From CAINVV01 sp037140615 (GTDB lineage Bacteria; Bacteroidota; Bacteroidia; Bacteroidales; Prolixibacteraceae): a DNA stretch of 21,827 nucleotides. The notes beneath the pieces are model-generated. The model saw only the letters and a list, made by a program, of their open reading frames with translations. It was not told the origin of the DNA and did no database searches. This document shows, piece by piece, positions 7,859-14,652 of the stretch. Position 1 is the stretch's first letter, and the number at the start of each line of letters is the position of its first letter. The stretch spans positions 1 through 21,827 of the forward strand of contig JBAXED010000060.1 of the NCBI GenBank assembly GCA_037140615.1. Direction: 5' to 3'. A program made the translations under genes and the position numbers.

Positions 7859-8428
7859 ATGAACCCAAAAATTATCGTCATCATTGCCTTCTCCTACCTG
7901 TATGTTGCATTTGAGGTACTGATGAGCTGGAGCCAGAAACGTGGCAGAACTATAGAGAAATCGAATGACAAAGGAAGTATCTGGATAGTCATCCTTGCAA
8001 TTTTTATTGGATATGCCCTATCCTTCAGAATTGGGGCAATGACTTTAGGAAGGATTCAATACTGGAATGCCTTCTTTGCAATAGGAGCTATTTTTGTTTT
8101 TATTGGCTTGTATATCAGGATCAATTCCATCTTGACTCTTCGCCAACAGTTTACCTACACTGTCACAAAAATTGAAAACCACCAACTAATTGATACCGGA
8201 TTGTACAAAAATATCCGCCATCCGGGTTACCTGGGGCAGTTGATTATCTTTCTGGGAATAGCAACATCTATGTCCAACTGGTTGGCAGTCTTAGGAATGA
8301 TGATTCCAGTTTCGCTAGGATTCTTGTACCGCATCACAGTAGAAGAGAAATTTATGCAGGAGGCTTTGGGAGAAAAATATCTGGAATACAAGAAAAGGAC
8401 AAAGCGGCTTATTCCATATATTCTCTAA
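7859..8428 (+). CDS. ICMT/PEMT-like membrane methyltransferase
   Basis: A small integral-membrane protein of the isoprenylcysteine carboxyl methyltransferase / phospholipid methyltransferase superfamily. The 189 residues have an N-terminal helix (2-22), further membrane segments near 40-60, 74-92 and 133-158, and the family signature: LIDTGLYKNIRHPGYLG (SAM-binding region with the RHPxY motif), then EEKFMQEALGEKYLEYKKRTKRLIP at the C-terminus. In bacteria these modify lipids, isoprenoids or small thiols; the substrate is not known here. It is tightly linked to the NapH-like gene, suggesting a joint membrane role. ATG 7859 follows a short gap with no strong SD. Confidence 0.83.
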   Translation: MNPKIIVIIAFSYLYVAFEVLMSWSQKRGRTIEKSNDKGSIWIVILAIFIGYALSFRIGAMTLGRIQYWNAFFAIGAIFVFIGLYIRINSILTLRQQFTYTVTKIENHQLIDTGLYKNIRHPGYLGQLIIFLGIATSMSNWLAVLGMMIPVSLGFLYRITVEEKFMQEALGEKYLEYKKRTKRLIPYIL

Positions 8429-8438
8429 ACTTTAACCT

Positions 8439-8579
8439 ATGGAACCAATTGTACTGACTGATCCTTCCATCACACCTGACGAAGAGTTGGTGTTTGCACT
8501 AATTGGCGAAAAAAGCATTCTATGGAAGAGTGTTCAGAAGTACATTTACTCGCATCACAAAGACATTACTGATGGATAG
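8439..8579 (+). pseudogene. DUF3788 gene cut off after 46 codons
   Basis: ATG 8439 opens a 46-codon frame that begins MEPIVLTDPSITPDEELVFA and continues IGEKSILWKSV, which I recognise as the N-terminus of DUF3788 proteins (normally about 130-140 residues). It stops at TAG 8577-8579, and the remaining two thirds of the family are missing. The last 8 bases overlap the start of the DUF2007 gene. It looks like a deletion junction that joined the 5' end of a DUF3788 gene to the DUF2007 gene; alternatively the short peptide acts as a translated leader. DUF3788 function is unknown. Confidence 0.6.
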
Positions 8580-8829
8580 TAAAAATGAAATTAAACCAGT
8601 TGTGGTTTTTACCGGAACAACCTGGCAAGCCGGAATGGTAAAGAGTTTATTGGAGGATGCAGGTATCGAAGCTTTTGTATTGGAACATGCAAGTGCAACT
8701 TACAATCCGGGATGGAACCTCCCCGGGGAAGGTGGCTCTGTAAGAGTTATGATCTCTGATCAAGATCTTGAGGAGGCAAAACCAATTGTGAATGGTTACT
8801 TGGAGAACCTAAAAAGCTCAAATGAATGA
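8572..8829 (+). CDS. Small DUF2007-type protein
   Basis: An 85-residue soluble protein resembling the DUF2007 'putative signal-transducing' family, often a small fused or free domain in Bacteroidota. The pattern FTGTTWQAGMVKSLLEDAGIEAFV, then a variable loop, then VRVMISDQDLEEAKPIVNGYLE is the usual beta-alpha-beta, beta-alpha arrangement. The start was placed at ATG 8572 because the residues encoded upstream in the same frame (from 8503) do not resemble the family and overlap the DUF3788 remnant in another frame. Biochemical role unknown. Confidence 0.7.
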   Translation: MDSKNEIKPVVVFTGTTWQAGMVKSLLEDAGIEAFVLEHASATYNPGWNLPGEGGSVRVMISDQDLEEAKPIVNGYLENLKSSNE

Positions 8830-8934
8830 CATGCCAAAATAATTGCGGAAAACTTTTTGATTGATGCAAATCGCGAGCTCGGATGAAAGACAAGTTTCAC
8901 CATCTCACTCTCCCCACTTCTATTCGTCCTTCCT

Positions 8935-10881
8935 CTATCGCTGAATCCTGATGATTCGCTTCTTCTCTTCGCGGGCAATCACAATCGGGATCTTCTCTTC
9001 AATGACGTTGCTGGTATCCAAACCAAAGGCTTTCACATCGTTGATACCCATCCGGCGGATGAAGTTGTGCAAGCCCATGGTAAACCTTTTGAGTCCCGGC
9101 AGCTTGTAATCGTTGATCATCACCCTGTCGAGGTTGACGAAAAGGAAATCGGCAGGAATAGAGTGCCTCTTCAGGGACTTGTAATGACTTACCATACTGA
9201 TTTCGTGAGTCTTCTCCAAGTCTTCCAAAATTTGTTTAAAGTAAACATTGATTCGCCGCTCAACTTTAAATCCAAGATGAAACTCAACTTTGATGACAAC
9301 TCCGGGTACGATATGGTGCACAGTGTACTCGAAGGTATCGGGTGTATCGAGGCTGTCAATGTGCAGGAACCAATAGGTATTGGCTCTCTTAGGATGCTTA
9401 TTGAAGATGGAGTACATGATTTTTGACTCGATCTGATCCAGCTTATTCGCTTTGGTAATATACACCAGATTGGTCGCAATCTTAGGAACATTGTAGTCCA
9501 TACTGAGCTCATAAATCACTTCAGTCTCCTTCTTCAGACTGGTAAACGTGATAAATTTGTTCTTGATTTTGCGTCCGAAATACCATCCGTACATAACAAT
9601 AAAGAAGAGCGATGCGAGCATAATGGTCAACCAACCGCCGTCCATAAATTTATGCAGGTTGGCATAAAGGAAGGTACATTCTATCGTTAAGAACAGTGTT
9701 AGCAAAAATATCCTGACGAAAATATTCACTTTGCGTTTGAGCAGATAAACTGATAATAGCAAAGTAGTCATAATCATGGTAATGGTAATGGAAAGTCCAT
9801 ATGCCGCTTCCATGTTGGAAGATTTCGTGAAATAAATTACCACGAATGAGCACGCGATCCACAACAGCCAGTTCACAAATGGAATGTATACCTGTCCCTT
9901 AATTGATGTTGGATAAAGGACTTTTATCCTTGGCCAAATATTCAATGTAATAGCCTCGCTGATAAGTGTATATGATCCGCTAATCAAGGCCTGACTGGCA
10001 ATAACAGCTGCGGCTGTAGCAATTAGAACTCCCGGTATCAGGAACCATTGTGGCATGATGGAGTAAAAAACATTGACGTTTTTAGCCTCGGAGAGATGGT
10101 CCAGCAACCAGGCGCCTTGACCTAAATAATTGAGGATCAATGAAATTTTTACGAATACCCAAGTGATCCTGATATTTTTTATCCCGCAATGCCCCAGATC
10201 AGAATACAAGGCTTCTGCACCGGTCGTAGCCAGGAAAACAGCACCCAGCAAAATGATGGCTGATGGATAGGTGGATAAAAATTTGAAGGCATAGTATGGG
10301 TTCAAAGCAGCCAGGACTCCCAATCCACCATGTAAAAGCTGACTGATGCCAAGGACAGCCAGCAGGATAAACCAGATAAACATGACCGGACCGAATATTC
10401 TGCCAATCAACCCTGATCCAAACTGTTGAAAAAAGAAAAGCAACAGGAAAATTGTCAGGACGATTGGCACAATTGGTACATTGTCGTACAAAATTGACAA
10501 TCCCTCTACAGCAGATGTAACTGTAATGGCGGGGGTAATTACGCCATCAGCAAGCAGGGCACTGCCACCCAACATGGTGATGATGGCAATTAAATTAGTT
10601 TTCCTTCTTACCAGGGCAAACAGTGCAAATATTCCACCTTCTCCATGGTTGTCGGCCTGAAGGGTAATGATCACATATTTGAAAGTAGTCTGAAGTGTTA
10701 ATGTCCAAAATATGCAGGAAAGCGCACCATAAATAAGCAATTCATTAATCTCGGCTCCTCCCTTCATGATTGCATTCATCACATACAAAGGGCTGGTGCC
10801 AATGTCTCCATATACAATTCCCAGTGTAACAATGAGTCCGGCTAGCGTGACTTTCTTAATACCGGAATGATTATTTTCCAT
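8935..10881 (-). CDS. kup: Kup-type potassium uptake transporter
   Basis: A proton-coupled potassium importer in the inner membrane. The 648 residues show the family opening GIVYGDIGTSPLYV (22-35), about twelve hydrophobic segments up to residue 440, the conserved NHGEGGIFALFALVRR and LADGVITPAITVTSAVEGL motifs, and a C-terminal cytoplasmic domain of about 200 residues. Length is normal (622 in E. coli). It is convergent with the DUF2007 gene and is the last gene of the minus block; a hairpin between it and the CvfB-like gene, and two -7-like boxes just upstream, suggest it has its own transcript. Confidence 0.95.
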   Translation of the reverse strand: MENNHSGIKKVTLAGLIVTLGIVYGDIGTSPLYVMNAIMKGGAEINELLIYGALSCIFWTLTLQTTFKYVIITLQADNHGEGGIFALFALVRRKTNLIAIITMLGGSALLADGVITPAITVTSAVEGLSILYDNVPIVPIVLTIFLLLFFFQQFGSGLIGRIFGPVMFIWFILLAVLGISQLLHGGLGVLAALNPYYAFKFLSTYPSAIILLGAVFLATTGAEALYSDLGHCGIKNIRITWVFVKISLILNYLGQGAWLLDHLSEAKNVNVFYSIMPQWFLIPGVLIATAAAVIASQALISGSYTLISEAITLNIWPRIKVLYPTSIKGQVYIPFVNWLLWIACSFVVIYFTKSSNMEAAYGLSITITMIMTTLLLSVYLLKRKVNIFVRIFLLTLFLTIECTFLYANLHKFMDGGWLTIMLASLFFIVMYGWYFGRKIKNKFITFTSLKKETEVIYELSMDYNVPKIATNLVYITKANKLDQIESKIMYSIFNKHPKRANTYWFLHIDSLDTPDTFEYTVHHIVPGVVIKVEFHLGFKVERRINVYFKQILEDLEKTHEISMVSHYKSLKRHSIPADFLFVNLDRVMINDYKLPGLKRFTMGLHNFIRRMGINDVKAFGLDTSNVIEEKIPIVIAREEKKRIIRIQR

Positions 10882-10926
10882 TCAAAAAATAGTAGTTACG
10901 AAATATTAATTCTGAATTCAAGCGCA

Positions 10927-10954
10927 CAAAAATAAATCAAATGCGACAAAATTA
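10927..10954 (-). promoter_or_regulatory. Two candidate -7 boxes for kup
   Basis: On minus, TATTTTTG (10934-10927) and TAATTTTG (10954-10947) each match TAnnTTTG perfectly and lie 46 and 66 bases before the kup ATG. Neither has a clear -33 TTTG at the usual distance (the nearest TTG to the distal box is 22 bases away). The region is AT-rich, so chance matches are possible. Confidence 0.33.
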
Positions 10955-11001
10955 TTCTCGTCTTAAAAAAATATAGCAATTAGTTAAAATTAGGGAAATA
11001 T

Positions 11002-11050
11002 GAAAATATGAAAATGTGGAAAGTTTAACTTTTCACATTTCCATATTTTC
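11002..11050 (-). terminator. Long AT-rich hairpin after the CvfB-like gene
   Basis: Two 22-base arms (11002-11023 and 11029-11050) pair with two mismatches around a 5-base loop. The hairpin begins inside the stop codon of the CvfB-like gene. The stem is nearly all A/T with a repeated ATGAAAAT-type motif. As a terminator it is plausible but not classic, because the U-run is poor; it may also be a small repeat element. Confidence 0.45.
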
Positions 11051-11879
11051 ACATTAGTCTTAGGCCCTTCTCTTCCAGAGATATTCTTCGTTGTTTGTAA
11101 AGTGCGCCAATCGCCTTTTTAAATACCTTTTTGCTTATGGCAAAATGATCAAAAATCAGGGCAGCATCGCTTTTATCATTTAATGGCAGGAACCCACCGG
11201 CTTCTTTCAACTTATCCAGAATATTTTGTGAAATACCATCAACTTGTTCGTAGCCAGGCTTGTATAGGGATAAATCTATTTTTTTGTCCTCCCTCACCTT
11301 TTTAATGTATGCCTTCAGCTGCTGGCCTTTTTTAAGGGGACCAGGCAACTCGTCGTGGTATAAAATACCTTTGTGTAGATGATTGATAATTGCATTGTAA
11401 CCCAGGTCGCTCTCACTTTCAACAATAAGCGAAACCTCCTCGCCTACCTGGTATTCGGGGATCACATTATCCAGAAATTTTTCCAACTTAGCCGAGGCTG
11501 CTATCCTTTTGGAATCCGGATCGACATATAAAAAGACAAGGTAGGATCGTCCTGCGACCATATCCATCTTTTGCTCCCGAAAAGGAACCAGGAGATCTTT
11601 CATCAATCCCCAGTCGAGGAAGGCTCCGATGTTGTTAACTGCAACCACCCTCAACATGGCAAATTCTCCAACCTGGGCATAAGGTTTCTCGGTTGTAGCG
11701 ATGATTCTGTCTTCAGAATCCAGGTAGATAAAGACTTCGATGTCCTCGCCGACTTCACATTCCTCCGGAACATAGCGTGCCGGCAGCAGGATTTCGCCCA
11801 TTTCGGCACCATCGAGATAGACGCCAAAATCGACAAACTTAACTACTTTAAGGGTGTTGTACCTTCCTGGTAAGATCAT
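11049..11879 (-). CDS. CvfB-like S1 RNA-binding protein
   Basis: A predicted RNA-binding protein of the CvfB/YitL family (virulence factor B in Staphylococcus). The 276 residues fit the family: S1-type domains at about 5-62 (LKVVKFVDFGVYLDG), 68-128 (MLRVVAVNNIGAFLDWGLMKDLLVP) and 143-203 (ending IDLSL), then a C-terminal winged helix (about 215-275) with DHFAISKKVFKKAIGALYKQ. It starts 6 bases after the iorB stop, so it is co-transcribed with iorB. This pairing may be accidental, since the protein is a general RNA binder. A long hairpin closes the unit. Confidence 0.88.
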   Translation of the reverse strand: MILPGRYNTLKVVKFVDFGVYLDGAEMGEILLPARYVPEECEVGEDIEVFIYLDSEDRIIATTEKPYAQVGEFAMLRVVAVNNIGAFLDWGLMKDLLVPFREQKMDMVAGRSYLVFLYVDPDSKRIAASAKLEKFLDNVIPEYQVGEEVSLIVESESDLGYNAIINHLHKGILYHDELPGPLKKGQQLKAYIKKVREDKKIDLSLYKPGYEQVDGISQNILDKLKEAGGFLPLNDKSDAALIFDHFAISKKVFKKAIGALYKQRRISLEEKGLRLM

Positions 11880-11885
11880 GATTTC

Positions 11886-12479
11886 TTATTTTAAGCTGTT
11901 TAATTTTTCTTCTGAAAAGGCTCTTCCGGCATGAAAGGCCTTCAAATTTATGTCAACTATATCGGACCCCTTTCTGTTAAAAATCTCTCTGATAGCCTGC
12001 TCAAGACTATGCAAGGGAAGATCAATAAAAGGGGAAGCAGCACCCAGCATCACCATGTTGGACGATTTGATATTACCTGCAATTCTGGCAACTTCCTCTG
12101 CATCAATGGCAACTACTCTGGGCAATTTTTCAATACGCTTTAAAACATCCTCCGGTTCGGGATAGTCAGGGATATTGATGAAAGGAGTTGTATTTGTGAT
12201 GACATATCCACCAGCAGAAAGGTAGTTAAGGTACCGCAGAGACTCAAGAGGTTCGACCGACAAGATCAACTGTGCTTCGCCGGATGGGATCAAATCTGAA
12301 AAGATAGGTTTATCGGACAATCGCAGGTAAGACTGAACGGCACCTCCGCGTTGACTCATCCCATGCGTTTCTGCCTGTTTCAGGTATAGATTATTTTCGA
12401 CGGCAGCCAACCCCAAAACTGTAGCGATGGATAAAATCCCCTGTCCTCCAACGCCTGCTAAAACAATGTCACACTTCAT
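11886..12479 (-). CDS. iorB: Indolepyruvate ferredoxin oxidoreductase, beta subunit
   Basis: The gamma/beta-type subunit of the 2-oxoacid:ferredoxin oxidoreductase that oxidatively decarboxylates aryl-pyruvates (indole-, phenyl-, hydroxyphenyl-pyruvate) to aryl-acetyl-CoA. The 197 residues start with the family motif DIVLAGVGGQGILSIATVLG, followed by ETHGMSQRGGAVQSYLR, both typical of IorB. It works with iorA upstream on the same strand, but 261 bases of repeats separate the two genes, an unusually wide gap for a two-subunit enzyme. Reduced ferredoxin from it could feed energy-conserving complexes that are not in this window. Confidence 0.92.
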   Translation of the reverse strand: MKCDIVLAGVGGQGILSIATVLGLAAVENNLYLKQAETHGMSQRGGAVQSYLRLSDKPIFSDLIPSGEAQLILSVEPLESLRYLNYLSAGGYVITNTTPFINIPDYPEPEDVLKRIEKLPRVVAIDAEEVARIAGNIKSSNMVMLGAASPFIDLPLHSLEQAIREIFNRKGSDIVDINLKAFHAGRAFSEEKLNSLK

Positions 12480-12590
12480 ATATTTCTTTATTTCCTTATT
12501 TTCAGTTTCCGTTTATCTGTTTCACCGTATCAAATACTATTTAACGGTAGGATTGACAGGTAGCCAATAAAATTGTATACAGCATTCAAA

Positions 12591-12630
12591 TCGGACGGTC
12601 AAAATGGGCCGCCCCTGCAATCTCACCCTC
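12591..12630. repeat. REP-like GC-rich element, copy A
   Basis: Matches copy B (14425-14464) at 33 of 40 positions by eye, with a shared core GGGCCGCCCCTGCAAT. Both copies lie in the same direction and bracket iorA. The rest of the 261-base iorA-iorB gap (12480-12740) is AT-rich leader before iorB and the short tandem repeats listed next. Confidence 0.72.
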
Positions 12631-12633
12631 TCG

Positions 12634-12665
12634 TCTTCCCATCTTCCCATCTTCCCATCTTCGCA
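12634..12665. repeat. Tandem octamer TCTTCCCA, 4 units
   Basis: Three perfect TCTTCCCA units and a fourth, TCTTCGCA. On the transcribed minus sense this is a GA-rich tract (TGGGAAGA). It lies directly beside copy A and runs into the heptamer array. Confidence 0.85.
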
Positions 12666-12734
12666 CTCTCTACTCTCAACTCTCAACTCACCACTCTCCA
12701 CTCTCAACTCTCAACTCTCCACTCTCAACTCTCA
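12665..12734. repeat. Tandem heptamer ACTCTCA, 10 units
   Basis: Ten units of period 7, six exactly ACTCTCA, the others ACTCTCT, ACTCACC and two ACTCTCC. Within 12693-12734 there is a higher-order period of 21 (ACTCTCC followed by two ACTCTCA, twice). In the iorA-iorB transcript sense it reads as repeated TGAGAGT. It ends 6 bases from the iorA stop codon. Confidence 0.9.
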
Positions 12735-12740
12735 ACTTTT

Positions 12741-14327
12741 CTATCTTTTCCTTCTTGCCATTTTCTGGATGCACTCTCTTCTTGGAATGATGACTGAAAC
12801 TCCATTATATGCTATTTCTTTCCGGAGCAAACTAACCAACAAATCATGATTCCTGGGCAAAGACTCAAGTATATGAATATGATCGGGCAAAACGCCGACC
12901 CCTTCGCAGATGGCTTCAATTCGTCCAAATGCAGATGAGTCCTGTCCTCCGGTCATGGAAATTGATTCATTGTCACCAATAATCAACACCATATTAGATT
13001 TTTCATTCACAGCGTCCAGCAGACCTGTTATCCCCGAATGGGTGAAAGTCGAATCGCCAATTACAGCTATGGATGGATATAAACCGGCATCTGCTGCGCC
13101 CTTGGCCATGGTCACCGAGGCGCCCATGTCAACGCAGCTAAAAATTGAATTATAAGGTGGCAGGGCGCCTAGGGTATAACATCCAATATCGGAAAAGACT
13201 TTTCCCTTGCCGAATTCTTCCATTACTTCGTTGAGTGCGCGGTAGGTATCGTGGTGACCGCAACCTTTGCAAAGGGCTGGTGGCCTGTTTACCAGTATCC
13301 CTGGAAGGTCAGTCAAACCCGGTTTTCTAATTTTCAGGGCGGCAGCTACCAGATCGGGATTTAACTCTCCTGCCCTGGGCAATGATCCATCCAGGCGTCC
13401 ATGAATCTTTTTGCCCCTCTCGAAAAATCCTTTGAGTTGTTCCTCAACCAGGGGGTATCCTTCTTCCAAGACCAGAATCTCGTCGACCAGTGATTCAAGC
13501 CTTTTTAGAAGATTCTCCGGCAGTGGATAGTGTGAGATTTTGACAAATGGATAGGGAGATTTCTCCGGATAATTCTCCCTAAAATAATTGTAGGCTATTC
13601 CGCAACAGACAATCCCCAGTGATTTATCTGCTCCATCTTCGAGTTTGTTAAATGAAGAATCATCCGAAATTTTCAGAAACTGCGTCTGCTGCTCCAGCAG
13701 ATTATTATACCTTTTCCTGGCATTTGAAGGCAAAAGAACAAATTGCAGCGGATCAGCAGGCAGAGAGATAGGGTTTTCGATTCGGGGAGAGGCAACCAAT
13801 TTTACTCCTGAGCGTGAATGAGCCAACCTTGTAGTGATTCGGATCATGACCGGGACACCTGCTTTTTCGGACAAATCCAGCCCGGCGATGGTCATGTCGT
13901 AAGCCTCCTGCTGATCGGTCGGCTCCAACACCGGCACCATGGCGAATTTGCCATAATACCTCGAATCCTGCTCATTTTGGGAAGAGTGCATGGAAGGATC
14001 ATCAGCTACGGCAATGACCATTCCACCGTTGATGCCGGTAATGGCAATGTTCATAAAGACATCGGCCGCCACATTTAGGCCGACATGCTTCATGCAAACC
14101 AGCGTTCTTTTTCCGGCATAAGACATGCCCAAAGCTGCCTCCATGGCTGTTTTCTCATTGGCCGACCATTGACGGTGTATGTTCCGTTCAATAGCGGTTT
14201 GGCTCTCCTGAATGTATTCGGTTATCTCTGTCGACGGCGTACCCGGATAGGCATATACGCCGGAGATCCCTCCGTCGATGGCCCCCTGTCCGATGGCCTC
14301 TGCCCCCAATAACAATTTTTTATGCAT
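12741..14327 (-). CDS. iorA: Indolepyruvate ferredoxin oxidoreductase, alpha subunit
   Basis: The TPP-binding catalytic subunit for oxidative decarboxylation of aryl-pyruvates made by transamination of Trp, Phe and Tyr. From ATG 14327 it has 528 residues and begins MHKKLLLGAEAIGQGAIDGG, the normal family start; the frame is open 27 codons further upstream but that part does not look like protein. Visible parts are the pyrimidine domain with GVYAYPGTPSTEITEY, the CKGCGHHDTY motif, and the TPP/Mg motif GDSTFTHSGITGLLDAVN followed by GDNESISMTGGQD. Archaeal IorA has a C-terminal two-cluster ferredoxin domain; this protein ends just before where that would start (IIPRREC plus 11 residues), next to the heptamer array. 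It may need a separate ferredoxin. Confidence 0.92.
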   Translation of the reverse strand: MHKKLLLGAEAIGQGAIDGGISGVYAYPGTPSTEITEYIQESQTAIERNIHRQWSANEKTAMEAALGMSYAGKRTLVCMKHVGLNVAADVFMNIAITGINGGMVIAVADDPSMHSSQNEQDSRYYGKFAMVPVLEPTDQQEAYDMTIAGLDLSEKAGVPVMIRITTRLAHSRSGVKLVASPRIENPISLPADPLQFVLLPSNARKRYNNLLEQQTQFLKISDDSSFNKLEDGADKSLGIVCCGIAYNYFRENYPEKSPYPFVKISHYPLPENLLKRLESLVDEILVLEEGYPLVEEQLKGFFERGKKIHGRLDGSLPRAGELNPDLVAAALKIRKPGLTDLPGILVNRPPALCKGCGHHDTYRALNEVMEEFGKGKVFSDIGCYTLGALPPYNSIFSCVDMGASVTMAKGAADAGLYPSIAVIGDSTFTHSGITGLLDAVNEKSNMVLIIGDNESISMTGGQDSSAFGRIEAICEGVGVLPDHIHILESLPRNHDLLVSLLRKEIAYNGVSVIIPRRECIQKMARRKR

Positions 14328-14424
14328 AAAATTCTTCGTTCTTCTATAAATCTTTATTTTACTTAAAAGTTTGGCTCTTCTACTTGAGGCACTGATTCTC
14401 CGTTTCACGTATCATCTCTATATT

Positions 14425-14464
14425 TCGGACGGCCACGCAGGGCCGCCCCTGCAATTTCCCCCTC
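14425..14464. repeat. REP-like GC-rich element, copy B
   Basis: Second copy of the 40-base element at 12591-12630, same direction, 1,834 bases away. In this copy GCAGGG and CCCTGC can form a short stem (14437-14452). The gap 14328-14652 between iorA and the maturase gene has no gene; it holds this element, the hairpin at 14524-14546 and an octamer array. Confidence 0.72.
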
Positions 14465-14523
14465 GGCTACAGTGACCGTTTCATCTTTTCACTGTTTCTT
14501 TTCTTCCTTTACCGGTAATCATG

Positions 14524-14546
14524 AAGGGCGGACTCAGACCACCCTT
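14524..14546. repeat. Small inverted repeat, REP-like
   Basis: AAGGGCGG and CCACCCTT pair with one mismatch around the loop ACTCAGA. It resembles small dispersed hairpins seen in many environmental genomes; it could also work as a weak terminator or mRNA end for the maturase gene upstream. Confidence 0.5.
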
Positions 14547-14594
14547 ACGGTTCTCCGTTTCAATGTTTCCCCGTTTCATTGCAGCGGTCGCCAC

Positions 14595-14626
14595 CTCTCC
14601 CAGTCTCCCAGTCTCCCAGTCTCCCA
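14595..14626. repeat. Tandem octamer GTCTCCCA, 4 units
   Basis: Three exact GTCTCCCA units preceded by CTCTCCCA. Same period and pyrimidine-rich strand as the array at 12634-12665, and likewise just downstream of a minus-strand stop codon (the maturase stop at 14653). Confidence 0.85.
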
Positions 14627-14652
14627 GTCCCCTCATCTCCTGATCTTCCAGC

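Noticed and set aside
8503..8571. Extended start for the DUF2007 gene (adds 23 residues)
   Set aside because: The added residues are the DUF3788 remnant read in another frame and do not resemble the DUF2007 N-terminus.
8796..8978. 60-codon minus-strand ORF between DUF2007 and kup
   Set aside because: Overlaps both real genes' ends, has no family resemblance and looks like chance.
12660..12740. CRISPR-like array
   Set aside because: The units are 7-8 bases with no spacers; no cas genes are present.
12573..12849. Two plus-strand ORFs across the CT-rich repeats (Leu/Ser/Thr-rich products)
   Set aside because: They are translations of the tandem heptamers and octamers, and lie antisense to the end of iorA; no start signal or protein-like composition.
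14328..14408. Longer iorA start adding 27 residues
   Set aside because: The added part is basic, not protein-like for this family; MHKKLLLGAEAI at 14327 is the normal IorA start.
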